From positions 1,331,768 to 1,395,767 of the forward strand of contig SSNP01000093.1 of NCBI GenBank assembly GCA_006937955.1: a stretch of 64,000 bases of DNA, read 5' to 3'. Position numbers and translations under genes: made by a program. Below the pieces are notes generated by a model. The model made no database searches, was not told the origin of the DNA, and was given only the letters and a program-made list of their open reading frames with translations. The stretch comes from Pachypanchax playfairii. Lineage: Eukaryota; Chordata; Actinopteri; Cyprinodontiformes; Aplocheilidae. Each line of letters opens with the position of its first letter. Positions within the stretch are counted from its first letter, which is position 1. Shown here piece by piece: positions 12,840 through 25,691 of this stretch.

Positions 12840-14000
12840 GACCTCTTTATGTCAGATTGAACCCCTCACAAAGTTACCCTCAGTATCAAGTTTTTATTGT
12901 ATGTTTTCAGTAATTAGTTGCACATGGATCAGTTGCACATGAAAATATGGGATTTCTAATTATTTAAACTGTAAAATGTAACGGGGGGTTGGGTAGTAAA
13001 TTATTCAGACATGTTTAACATTTGCACTCATAATTAACTGTTTATTTTGCCAGTATTGACTGTATTTTATACCTGACGTGGCCTAAAGCAGCACGTGTTT
13101 TATCCAACCAGCTTAAATAAACTGCTGTTGTTACTGACAGTAATACTCTTGAGTCAAAGGGGTCTGGACCTAATAGAGAACTGATTATATATCCCATGTT
13201 TCAAACCCAGAAACTTTTTTAAACTCTTTATTTTTGCTTTTCATGAACATAAATTAAACAGACAAACAAAAGCATTTAGAAGGAACATTTCTCCTGTAAT
13301 TTAGGTCAAAAACCATGTAGGTGTTTGGCATGGCCGTGACCACAATGTTTTGGTTTGTTTATTTCTATTAGAAGGTGGAATAAAATTCTTCTATCCAAGT
13401 TCCCTCCATCTGAACTGTGTTCTGTACATGGTATCAGTCACTTTCTGAGATGCTCTGCATTTGGTTCTTACATAATATGTAGTGTTTCCACTGCATTTTT
13501 CAAGACAGATATAAAACCTGAAAACTTCCAAATGAGAAACAGTTTGAAAATGTTTTGTTTGTTGTACTGAACAGATCAGAATCCAGCTGTTACTACCTGG
13601 TATTCACCACATGCCTTCACAGTCTGGAACAACAGATGTTTGCCAGGCCTCTTTGACTTTTGCAGAAATTCTACTTTATTCTGTAGAATGAAGTAGGTTT
13701 GAATGTTTGGATATGGGAATAAAAGAATGTGACAAATTTTCTAGAAATTATGACCAAAATTAATTTTGTATGAGATAATAAATCTCTCAAAATCTGTCAA
13801 AGTTTGTCTCAACAATTATTTTATTTATGTTCAGAATATTTCTTTACTGTTTATTATTTACCATATAATGACATGATGCTATAAAAAACATAATTATTAT
13901 TGTGGTGCATCAGCTTTAGTTCCTGTTTCCTGAGATTTGTGGACATATTTTCCTTCAGAAGAATCTTTCGTTTTGTCAGTGAATCGTAGCATTTAACAAT
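12840..14000. other. Intergenic, nothing assigned
   Basis: AT-rich sequence between the TRAF poly(A) signal and the orphan NLR exon, without a convincing exon or bounded repeat. Confidence 0.4.
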
Positions 14001-14011
14001 CTGTTCTTTGG

Positions 14012-14192
14012 TTATTCAGTTATAGTTAGAATCTGCAGTTTGTAGCGCTCACTCTTCTGTAAATCCGACAGTAGCCGTGTCCCTGACTCACTTGGATGAC
14101 TTTGGCTCAGCTCCAGCTCTGTCAGGTGGGAAGGGTTTGACCTCAGTGCTGTAGCCAGAGACTCACAGAAGCTGTCTGAGCACTTCGACAAC
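14012..14192 (-). pseudogene. Orphan NLR (NLRC3-like) leucine-rich-repeat exon
   Basis: On the minus strand a tttctcag acceptor is followed by an exon reading LSKCSDSFCESLATALRSNP, then SHLTELELSQSHPSESG, and a stop. This is the LRR signature of the fish-expanded NLRC3-like NACHT family, normally preceded by further LRR exons and a NACHT exon. None of those is visible in the right flank or elsewhere in the window. It is probably a stranded 3' exon from the very large fish NLR family, though an exon of an alternative transcript is possible. Confidence 0.6.
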
Positions 14193-14307
14193 CTGAGAAA
14201 CACATTGTTGATCATCATCAGCTGAGAAGACGCTCTGATTCATCAGATGTACAAACACACAGTGTGGTCACTTCATTGCATTATTTTATTCCCATATCCA
14301 AACATTC

Positions 14308-14600
14308 AAGTTTCAAGTTTATTTATAAAGCGCCAGTTCATGACAAAGTCATTTCAAGGCACTTCACAGAAAAATCAACCAATTAATAATAAAACATTTT
14401 CCATCTAAGGAACCAGCCAATTGGGTTGAATTGTTAGTTCAGCACAATCCCCCATCCTGAGCAGCACGATTGGTGACAGTGGAAAGGAACGACTCCCTTT
14501 TAACAGGAAGAAACCTCTAGTAGAACCAGAACCAGAACCCGGCCCAGGATGGGCGGCCTTCTGCCTTAGCCGACTGGGGTCTGAGCTGACAGGAAAGAGA
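14308..14600. repeat. Dispersed fish repeat (TTTATAAAGCGCCAGTTCATG family), long copy
   Basis: It starts AAGTTTATTTATAAAGCGCC and continues through AAGGCACTTCACAGAAAAATC to a segment with AACAGGAAGAAACCTC. The first part recurs at 31240-31360 with high identity. It resembles the 3' end of a fish LINE in reverse orientation. No coding sequence remains. Confidence 0.65.
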
Positions 14601-15339
14601 CAAACACCGATGGATTTGGGCCAGTCGTCATGTCTATAGAAAGATAAACAGAGAAAGGTTATATACTCAGTTTCAAATTGCCTGGCTTAGAATGTTATCA
14701 AATGTAAAGAAAGTCACGGAACTCTCGCCCCTCCTGTCGGTTAGAAGTCCTAAGCCACGCCCCCAAGGTTTGAAATCCCCAGAAGACGAAAGAGTGTAAA
14801 ACACCGGTACGCAGTTCATTCAAGTACCGTAACATGGTAGAATCACCGGTAAGTGATAAGAATTAAGGTTTTTCATAAGTTTTTCAGATAACACAAAAAC
14901 TGTAAATTTCAAAGTTATTTCCAGGATTTCAGTCTCGATGTAAATTAGCTTAATTTTAAAGCTTTTATGTAACATTCATATGGTTTTATGTTTTACATTA
15001 ATGCAGATTTTAATCCTTTCTTTTTGCCTTTGTGGGAAACGCTTTCTTGTTCCATATGCTCCCAACAGAGCACTTCACTCTCAGACTGCAGGTCTCCCTG
15101 CAACCCTGAACAGGAAGAAGCAGGTTCAGAAAATTGATGAATGTCCTGGATGGCTGAGATTCTAAACAAATGTAGGAGAAATATGAATGTTTACCTCTTT
15201 ACCCCTGTTATACCCCTGTCTTTAACCCTGTTTACCCCAGTTATTACCAGGGGCACCACCTTCTTAAGAAGGAATTAAGTATTAGAATATTATAATTGAT
15301 TAAATTATTTCAGTCTCATTTTCTGAGGTCGTGTGTCCT

Positions 15340-16900
15340 ACTTCTGTCACGGACTCAAATCACACCTAAATACTGAAGTGGCCAATTAAAATTATGGTTA
15401 ATATTTATTAAACAACAAATAAACAAAACCAGAACAACTAAGGGGAATCAACTAGTGGATGACGCTAAGAGTCGGAAATATTGTCAGCCTTGGTAAATCT
15501 AGGATCAGCTGTCATTCTATCTTAACGTTTAAGAAATTTAGAGATTAACTAGACTGTTAAGAGTGGGTGAGGAAATGGTGAACTACTGTTTTACCACAGA
15601 AGAGAATTTTAAACTCAAGGAGGATGAACTGTTTCAGGAAAATTTAAGAGAGAGAGAAAGAAAGCTTTACGATCAGCATGGGGATTTCTGAGAGTGTCAC
15701 CAGCACAAATGAAATGAGATGAAATTGATCTCTCACTTTTGGTACAGCAATCTGATTTCTTTAATCCGCAGTTTCTGAAGAGATCCGTCGACTCAGGGTG
15801 GTTCTCCCGGAGTGTCGAAGCTTCGGCCAGGTGAAGAGAGGCTGTCCAGTTCCATGTAAGGATCACGGCGGGTGATGGAGGTCTCGTACCGGAAGGCCCA
15901 ACTGAAGAAGCTTTTTTGGGATTTATAGTTTGGCTCTGCTTGTTGCATGAGCAGGTCCCTTTTTGCTGGTTCAAAGTTAACGTGTTAAAAATAAAAATAT
16001 TTTGCGTGCTTGAGCCGAACTTATAAAAACGAACTAGGAAGATAATGATGAAGATCATGCATTACAAAAACAAACACTTAAGTTTCAAACTAAGAGTTTT
16101 GCTAAAAAATTGATAAAATAAAATAGAAAAGATTTAAACTAGAAAAACGCGGGAAAATAATAAAACGAGCGAAGAATAAAAAAACTTAGGTCAGGAATAA
16201 AAAAAACATCAAGGAGAGAGAGAGAGAAGTAAAAGAGGTAGCAGAAGGGACGGCAGAAGGGGTGAGCGAGCCCCGGTTCCCGAGTTTATACGGCCATGAA
16301 GCCGGCCTCTGTGGGCCGTGGGCTCTGTGAATTCTCCTTGGAAATGTAACTTTTAAGACTTTAACTTTGGAATCGAGGTTACAGATTAACTTAGAACTTT
16401 ATAAAAACGCTTACTCATCCACTCTTTGTGAAAGGTAAAACTATAATCATTTTATCTTTTAACAAAAATTAGCAAACAGCATTTTCATATTCTAATAACA
16501 TAATGTTACTTTTTTTCACATATGTCAGTATTTATTCCTGAGTAATAAAGAAAAGATTCACTTGGTAATGAAACATAACATAATAACATGTAACATGATT
16601 AAACAAAGCATATTGTTTAGATATTTGAAAACTTACTTGATTACTATCAAAATTTCACTGAATAAAGTTTTCAGACACATAACATTTCATCCAATAACAC
16701 AATATATCAATTAGTTAAATTGGTAGAACATTACCTCAGAGTAAAAAGGTTTTACACAGTACCTGCAAAGTCAATTACATTGATCATTAGAATTTAAACT
16801 GTAACAGTGTCTTTGGGTACAAATATCTTTGTCTCCTGATGAGGGTATTTTGTTGGCTGGTTAACTGGAGACTTCTTTAACCCAAGGTTCACTGAGTTCC
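15340..16900. other. Unassigned intergenic stretch, probably repeat-derived
   Basis: There is no convincing coding exon on either strand. A purine-rich block (16140-16260) is followed by a short GC-rich block near 16260-16320. The composition resembles an old LTR or untranslated part of a mobile element, but I recognise no family and find no direct or inverted partner in the window. Confidence 0.3.
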
Positions 16901-17784
16901 AGGGATTGTAAATTTAATTATCATGTGGCATCAAGGTCTCTTTGAAGTGACACCTGACTCTGTGGTCAAATCACATAGGAACATCTTTCTCAGAGTTATA
17001 TCTCTTGTTTGAGGTGCCAGACTTGACTTTAATGGTTGACAATACAAAAGATTGTCTCTTCCAGATATCAACAAATGTTGCTTTGGAATTCTTTAAGAAA
17101 ACAAAAAAAGCACTTATCCTTAAATTATAATGGGGTAGTCCTGCATTGAGTTGTCTGGGGAGGATTTGGCACCATCTTGTTATCACAGGCCAGAATCTGC
17201 AGTTGCTCAGCTCTCACAGTGGGGGTATCGTGGAGAGTGGGTCCAAGCCATAAAAGAGTTGATTTTAACAAGATCCAGACAGACGTTAAATTCCTGTGGC
17301 TTATTCTCCTCTTGGAAAGGAAGAGATAAAGAAAAGGTCTCCAAAGCAGATTTTGAAATGAAATGAAAATGAAAGGAAAAATACTTTATTTATCCCAGAA
17401 GGGAAATTCAACGTTGTAGTAGTTTTTTTTTTGTCCAACAATAAAAAACAATAATGAAGACAATTATATTATTATTATTATTAATATTTTACAAATATTT
17501 ATAGAGACACAAAGATCTTCTGCAATTCAATTCCTCAGAACTGGTTGATATGCACTATATACAAACTCAATTAGAAGTGGATTTCCAAAAACAAGTAGTT
17601 CTAAATAAATAAGCCTCAAATACTCCCAAACTTGATTCAAAAGCACACAATGAAAATAGTTCTGTCAACTTCTTGCTTGCTTCATGACAAGAAGGAGAAC
17701 AGTCAAAAACCTTTTTCAATTATTTTAGGACAAATAAAATATAAATGGAATAATCTTGAGTCAGGGAGATCTGATTGTTCTCTA

Positions 17785-19356
17785 TTAAAGGTGGGATATG
17801 GAACTTGGAACACAATAACACAGCACAAAGCCTTCAGCCATCTAGGGGCCAGGCTCGTTAACCCCCCCCCCGCACAAGCTCCGATGCTCAGGCCGACCAA
17901 TATTCCTCACCAAACCCACTCTGATCCCCGATCCTAGAAGGACAATAAAATATCATGAGTTCAGCTCACTAATCATGCTCTCCAGCCCCGCTGATCACAC
18001 ACTAGCTATGTTTACATGCGCCAAATTTCCCCAATCTGATTAAAATCTTGGTCGATCGGAATTCCCAAATCCCTGTTTACATGGACACTAACTGAAATGA
18101 TCTGATCATGCCATGAGTACACATGCACCAAGCACTCAATCAAGTTAAATGAGTTGAGCATGCGCACAGCGAGTTGTCTTTCCGGGGGAAGAAAAAAAAG
18201 TAAACAAACTCCGTCCTTTCTGCACGTCTTTCCCGCCCCATCGTGTGCTCGAGCTGACTCACGTTTTCCCCAATATGGACCTTCTGCAGGTGATTACCTT
18301 TATGTTTGGGTTTTTACTGGTCGCATTAACCAAGCTAGAGGCTGAATACATATTGCTACTGCTCCTCCACCACAGGAGAGGAGAGCAGGATGACAGGATG
18401 ACTGCACCAGCAGACCACTTCTGTTTACTTCCCGCTATGTTTTCTACTTGGGTCTGTGAAAGCGGAAAGACGTCACGCTGAAGTTGTACGCATGCACAAA
18501 GGGCTCTTTTCACCCTTTCTTTCTGAATGGGTGTGTACATGCACGTCTATCCGAATGAAGATTGGACAAAACCACCCCTCTCGATCGGAAGTAAATTTCA
18601 TTCTGATCAGGCTGCATCGGATCAAAACATTCTGATTGACATGTTTACATGACGTCTTTTTTATCCGATTGGGTGTTTATTCCGATTAAATGTGCCCATG
18701 TAAACGTAGCTATTGACTCTGATAAAAGCAGCTCCTACCTGTTTGTAGCTCAGTCATCGATTCAGTCCGTGGCAAAGAGCTCATAATTGTCCCGCAGCTC
18801 CAAAACTTCCTGCAGCCCCTCTTAAGATCCTCTCTCCTCATCACACACCCTCCTGCATGCCCCACTTATCAAAAAAAAAATTAAAAAAGCAATAAAATCC
18901 TTCGTGGTGTGTCTTCCAGTTGAAACTCTTCCACTTCACCAACATGCAGCCACGTGTTAGCTAGCAACTAATGAAAAACGTTTCTACACAGAACTTGCTT
19001 GTCAGATGGGAAACCCTCTATGGCAAGTAAATAAGGTATATAATCACCACATGTCCCCGGTGCTTCCAGCTGCTTGACCTTCAGACTCCACAGTACCAGC
19101 CTCACTGTGCTGGATTATTTATGGTATTAGGCAACCCAAAATGGTGCCCGCTGCTCTGCCAGCTATTGGCTGGTAGATGTAAACAAAATGCCAATGTCGT
19201 GCCCGTCAAAATTAATATTTTATAATATTTTACTTCAAATATAATTTTTAAAGGAAATTCTGTATTTTCCTTCTACAACCCTCTAAACACCCCGTGGAGG
19301 TATTATTTTGTTAAAAATATTGCTTCTAATGAAAATATTCCATATACCCCCTTTAA
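17785..19356. mobile_element. TTAA-flanked non-autonomous DNA element (hosting a nested element)
   Basis: The left end TTAA-AGGTGGGATATGGAA is mirrored by TTCCATATACCCCCT-TTAA at the right end, giving inverted termini of about 16 bp bounded by TTAA on both sides. This is the target preference of Kolobok and piggyBac-type transposons. There is no transposase ORF. The element at about 18003-18714 is inserted within it. Excluding that, the host is about 860 bp. Confidence 0.65.
18003..18714. mobile_element. Nested inverted-repeat element (AGCTAyGTTTACATG termini)
   Basis: The left end TAGCTATGTTTACATG is mirrored by CATGTAAACGTAGCTA at the right. Several GTTTACATG-like motifs and a GATTGGG/CCCAATC pair occur just inside. 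It is a MITE-like element of about 710 bp without a coding frame, lying inside the TTAA-type element. Confidence 0.7.
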
Positions 19357-19889
19357 TTAGAAAGAGGCACAAACCACTAATGACACCCAGAAAAAGATGT
19401 GCATCATCTTGTGAAGTCCAGTCTGTCTGTACTTCAGGGTAGGATGTTACAGCAAAACTATAAAGGTTATCAGACATTTTATTGTATTTCATACCATTGC
19501 ATTTTTGCAACGTTTTACCACTGGACCAAAAACAGTGAATCTTACTTTCAGTGTTACATGAGATTTGTAGTTAGCTGTGATTTCATCACAGCTAGTCTAA
19601 AAATAAAACCAAAGATGAAGAGAACATTAGACCAGCATGGTTAAAGACAAATGTATGATGTTCTGTATTCTCAGTGAAGGTAACATGAACTCCTGGTCAT
19701 AAAAGCTCAACGCAGTACAGACATAGCAGAAGTTGTAAATGTAACAACATGACTGTGTTGTGTGTAGTTATAAAAAGAATGACATTGTTTGGACTGTAAC
19801 CGGACCCACACAGGCTGCAGGACTAACAGGTATTTTTAGGTCTTTAGTTCTGCTGATGACTGTCTTTTGTTTTACGCAGAGCTGACAAC

Positions 19890-22800
19890 ATGTGGAAGGT
19901 CAAGCGTGAGTGTCTCTTTATTTTCACTGCATGTCTTTAACTTTTACTGAGATAAATATTTAAGGTTTGTTTCTTATATATTAAGTGATCTCATGTGCAT
20001 GTCTAAGAAAACAAAAACTATCTGTTAGCACTGGGAACACAGGTTCAGGACTTTCAGTTTCTCAGAATATAAAAACTATTTGTTCAGTTTTTAGAGATTT
20101 TATTTAACAAAAAAAAAATACATCAATATGAGCAAATATTAAAAACAACTTTCAAAACTATATTTTCAGATCTGTTAATGTTTTTCTGAGTAATGTGATT
20201 CATATTTTCACTGTATTTTTCTTTATGCAGCCCCTGTTGAATTTCCCCTTGAGACCAGGTACCGACCTGTCTTAGAGGTATTCATTCTGATTCTGCTTTT
20301 TTCACTGTGATTTTAACAACTTCCTCTGCTATTTAATAAGGTGATGGTGGTGGTGGTGGTGGTGGTGGTGGTGGTGGGGGGGGCATGGTTTAGACTGCCC
20401 CCTTCACAGGTTGCACAGACTTTAGTGCAGGTATCTTCTGTCTTTGTGTGACTCTTCCTCCCTGTTAATGTTATTTATTGAGGTTCCAGTAACATTATAT
20501 CAAATTTTATAATTGTTTATACTGTTTGCTAAAAAAATCACCTTCTGTATTTGATTTAGCATCTTGAGAAAGTTTTACTCCCTGGTTGCTTCTCACTCTG
20601 TGCATTTCAGAGTATTTCAGCTTTAGTGAGCACAATGCTATGAGTGAATAAATGCATAGAAACCATAATAAAACACAAGTAATATATCATATAATGTATA
20701 ATATAACTGAACTTATCTACTTAACACTAATACTCTGCAGCTAACTTGTAGGCTGTTACGGCTGTATGTACAGTGGGGCAAAAAAGTGTTTAGTCAGCCA
20801 CCAATTGTGTAAGTTCTCCCACTTAAAAAGATCAGAGAGGCCTGTAATTTTCATCATAGGTATACCTCAACTATGAGAGACAAAATGAGGAAAAAAAATC
20901 CAGAAAATCACATTGTCTGATTTTTAAAGAATTTATTTGCAAATTATGGTGGAAAATAAGTATTTGGTCACCTACAAACAAGTAAGATTTCTGGCTTTCA
21001 CAGACCTGTAACTTCTTTAAGAGGCTCCTCGGTCCTCCACTCGTTACCTGTATTAATGGCACCTGTGTGAACTCGTTATCAGTATAAAAGACACCTGTCC
21101 ACAACCTCAAACAGTCACGCTCCAAACTCCACTATGGCCAAGACCAAAGAGCTGTCAAAGGGCACCAGAAACAAAATTGTAGACCTTCACCAGGCTGGGA
21201 AGACTGAATCTGCAATAGGTAAGCAGCTTGGTGTGAAGAAATCAACTGTGGGAGCAATTATTAGAAAATGGAAGACATACAAGACCACTGATAATCTCCC
21301 TCGATCTGGGGCTCCACGCAAGATCTCACCCCGTGGGGTCAAAATGATCACAAGAACGGTGAGCAAAAATCCCAGAACCACACGGAGGGACCCAGTGAAT
21401 GACCTGCAGAGAGCTGGGACCAAAGTAACAAAGGCTACCATCAGTAACACACTACGCCGCCAGGGACTCAAATCCTGCAGTGCCAGACGTGTCCCCCTGC
21501 TGAAGCCAGGACACGTCCAGGCCCGTCTGCGGTTTGCTAGAGAGCATTTGGATGATCCAGAAGAGGATTGGGAGAACATTATATGGTCAGATGAAACCAA
21601 AATAAAACTTTTTGGTAGAAACTCAACTTGTCGTGTTTGGAGGGGAAAGAATGCTGAGTTGGATCCAAAGAACACCATACCTACTGTAAAGCATGGGGGT
21701 GGAAACATCATGCTTTGGGGCTGTTTTTCTGCAAGGGGACCAGGACGACTGATCCGTGTAAAGGAAAGAATGAATGGGGCCATGTATCGTAAGATTTTGA
21801 GTGAAAACCTCCTTCCATCAGCAAGGGCATTGAAAATGAGACGTGGCTGGGTCTTTCAGCATGACAATGATCCCAAACACACCGCCCGGGCAACGAAGGA
21901 GTGGCTTCGTAAGAAGCATTTCAAGGTCCTGGAGTGGCCTAGCCAGTCTCCAGATCTCAACCCCATAGAAAATCTCTGGAGGGAGTTGAAAGTCCGTGTT
22001 GCCCAGCGTCAGCCCCAAAACATCACTGCTCTAGAGGAGATCTGCATGGAGGAATGGGCCAAAATACCAGCAACAGTGTGTGAAAACCTTGTGAAGACTT
22101 ACAGAAAACGTTTGACCTCTGTCATTGCCAACAAAGGCTATATAACAAAGTATTGAGATTAACTTTTGTTATTGACCAAATACTTATTTTCCACCATAAT
22201 TTGCAAATAAATTCTTTAAAAATCAGACAATGTGATTTTCTGGATTTTTTTTCCTCATTTTGTCTCTCATAGTTGAGGTATACCTATGATGAAAATTACA
22301 GGCCTCTCTGATCTTTTTAAGTGGGAGAACTTACACAATTGGTGGCTGATTAAATACTTTTTTGCCCCACTGTATGTATAACACAAAATAAAAGATCCCT
22401 CCTTGTGTTTTAACTAACCTGAGTATATTAAGTATAGAAAACTCAAACTAACTTATTCATTTCTAAAACTGTCATGCAGTCAAGTCAAGTCAAGTCAAGT
22501 CAAGTTTATTTACATAGTGCTTTAAGAACAGTGGCAGCTGATACAAAGCGCTGAACAAAGTTAAACAGATAAAAACACCACAAAAGAATGTGAACAGAGA
22601 GGCCAAGATGGGGGAAATGTGATCTCTTTTTTTGGTGTTTGTCAAAAGCCGTGCTGCAGCGTTCTGGACCAATTGAAGGCGTGAAAGATGTTTTTGAGGT
22701 ATGCCAAATAAAAGTGCATTACAGTAATCTAGTCTGCTGGTGATGAAAGCGTGGATTACTGTTTCCAGGTCACACCGGGTTAAAAAATGTTTAGCCTTTG

Positions 22801-25640
22801 CTAAACGCCTGAGATGGAAAAAGCTGGCCTTCACAGTGGCACTTATCTGTCTGTCCAGGTTCAGCATGCTGTCCAACTGGACACCAAGACTAGTGACCAC
22901 CGATTTTGTCTGTTTGGACAGAGGACCAAGATCAGCAGCTAAAGGCTGATGAGTGGGGGGGGTTAAAAACTATAATTTCTGTTTTGGTGTCATTTAAGTG
23001 TAAAAAGTTCTGCGACATCCAGGTTTTGACATCCTCAAGGCGGGCTAACAGACCTACCAAGGCCAAACGATCCTTGTGGTTAAATGGCATATAGATCTGA
23101 GTATCATCTGCATACAGATGAAAAGCATATTTATGGTTCCTGAAGATTTGTCCCAGGGGGAGGAGATAGAGTGAAAAGAGCAAAGGCCCCAGAATGGACC
23201 CCTGGGGGACACCACAGGATAAGGAGGCAGGGGAAGACTGGGACCAACCACAACGCACAGAGAAAGTCCTGTCAGAAAAGTAGGACCTAAACCATTCCAA
23301 TGCCACGCCTTTAATGCCTACCCAGTGCTCTAGGCGTGTTAATAGAGAGGCGTGATCAATTGTATCGAAGGCTGCTGTTAAATCGAGTAACACCAGGATA
23401 ACTTGGTTGCCTGAATCGGTTGCCAAAAGAATGTCATCAAAAACTCTCAAATGAGCTGTTTCAGTGCTGTGCAGAGGTCTAAAACCTGATTGAAATGGCT
23501 CAAAAGCACCATTACTTATAAGAAACTTCATCAGCTGGAGATGGAAAACTTTCTCTAAGATCTTAGAGATAAATGGGAGCCGAGAGATTGGTCTGAAGTT
23601 AGACAGCACAGAAGGATCAAGACCAGGTTTCTTAAGTAAGGGGGAAACTACAGCATATTTGAAATAACTAGGAACAACACCAGAGGACAAACTGCCATTA
23701 ATAATGTTAAGAACTGCCGGACCGAATGTTTGAATGAGCTCTTTAAACAGGCGTGGAGGTAGAGCATCCTCAGGGGAGCCAGAAGATTTTCAGTGACTCG
23801 TCAGGTCATAGAGAGAAGATAAAGTTAAAGGCTCAAAGTGTGAAAGAATGCAGTTACCAGAGGAGGGTGCTGAGGATGTGGCTAGAAGGGAGGAGGGAGA
23901 AATTGAAGGAATTGAAGCTCTAACAGCTGCTATTTTGTCGATAAAGAAATTCAAAAAGTCATCACAAGTATGATCAGGGGGGACAACGGCTGGCAGCTGT
24001 GGGGGGCTGAGAGCAGAATCAATAGTGTGAAATAGTACACGAGGCTTTTGACGATTGGATGAAATAATATGTGATAAATAATTTTGCTTAGCTTGTCTGA
24101 CTGTTGACTGGTAGCATGACCAGCAATTCCTCAGAATTTGAAGGGATACCTGAAGCCCATCCTTCTTCCACTTTCTCTCCGCCTGCCTGCACCTCTGTTT
24201 TGTAGCACGAGTGGTGGCATTCAACCAAGGCTGAGGATTTGCTTTAAGTGCCCTGGTTTTCAAAGGAGCTACTGTGTCCAAGATTGACAGGTGGACTGAA
24301 ACCACAAGCTAACTCCTTCAGGATCAAGATTTTCAGGGATGGGACAGCCGAGAAATAGAAAGGAAAAATGAGCAGCAGTTGTCGGGTTGATCATACGAAC
24401 AGAACATACAGAAGCAGGGATGGATATCACAGCATCATGCACAGTAATGTCAAACAAGACAGGACAATGATCAGAAAACACGGCGTCCTCGATTCTAAGA
24501 TTAGTGACATTTAAACCATAAGACAGAACCAAGTCAAGTGTATGTCCCTGAACATGCATGTGGCTGAACACATGTTGCAATAAGACAAAACAGTCTATCA
24601 GATTCATGAAATCACTTACTAATGGTTTATCAGGGCAACAGACATGAATGTTAAGATCTCCAAGTAATAAAACAGCATCGTACCTCGTTAATATTATCGA
24701 CAAAAGATCTTGATCTTGATCAAGATTTTGTGGATTGATCGATGGTCAGACAGGCGACATCAGATTGTTTCTGCAACTTTAAAAACCAAATCTTTACATT
24801 TGGTTTTATGTTCTTTCTAAAATTGTTTTCATGTTTCATCTAACACAAACATTCAAAGACTAGAAACATTTAAAGAGAACATGTGTAATGTGTCAGGCTC
24901 TGTGTAGAACTGTACTAGCTCTGTCTCCTTCCTGTGTGATCAGAGTTTGGTTCCACCGGACCCCATGACCCAGTTCCATTTAAAGAGAGGCTCCCCTGAT
25001 GAGGAGTTTCCTGACCTGCGCAGGAATTCTACCTGGATGGGACGAATACTCACCCGAGCCATGTACAGCCGACAGTTCAACCGCTGCACCCAGAGTGGAG
25101 TTATCTTTGATGATGTCATCCGTCCTGGTGTAGAGGAACCAGGTAAATTCCCTGCTCTGAAGAAAAAACCATGGAACTAATCCCAGCTTCTTTATTAAAG
25201 ACTCTGTGTAGAATAACTACCTGCTTACTTCCCAGGGTTACACATCTGATCACAAATGCAAGCTTAGAGATGAGTGTTACCCCAGTGATCAACAATCACA
25301 GTAACATCAACACAGAAGTTCAACTTTTCATATTTAAAATAATAATCACTCACATTGTTCACCTAAATTATAGAGACATCAATCATTCAGTCAATCAATC
25401 AATGAACAACACAGACTTCATTTGTTGAGCCCCTTTCATACAGCTGAGAGTCACATGGCTTACAGAATGAAAAGCAGACAGAAAGTGGTTTATAATCATA
25501 TTAAAATCATGTTTCATCAGCATGTCTCTCATCATGAGCATTACTTTCTTATCTTATTCTATTAAAAAGGAATTTCTCCCTGTGACTGATGTGTGTGTGT
25601 GTGTGCGCATGTGTGTGTGTGTGTGTGCGTTTGTGTGTGT

Positions 25641-25691
<51 letters not shown>

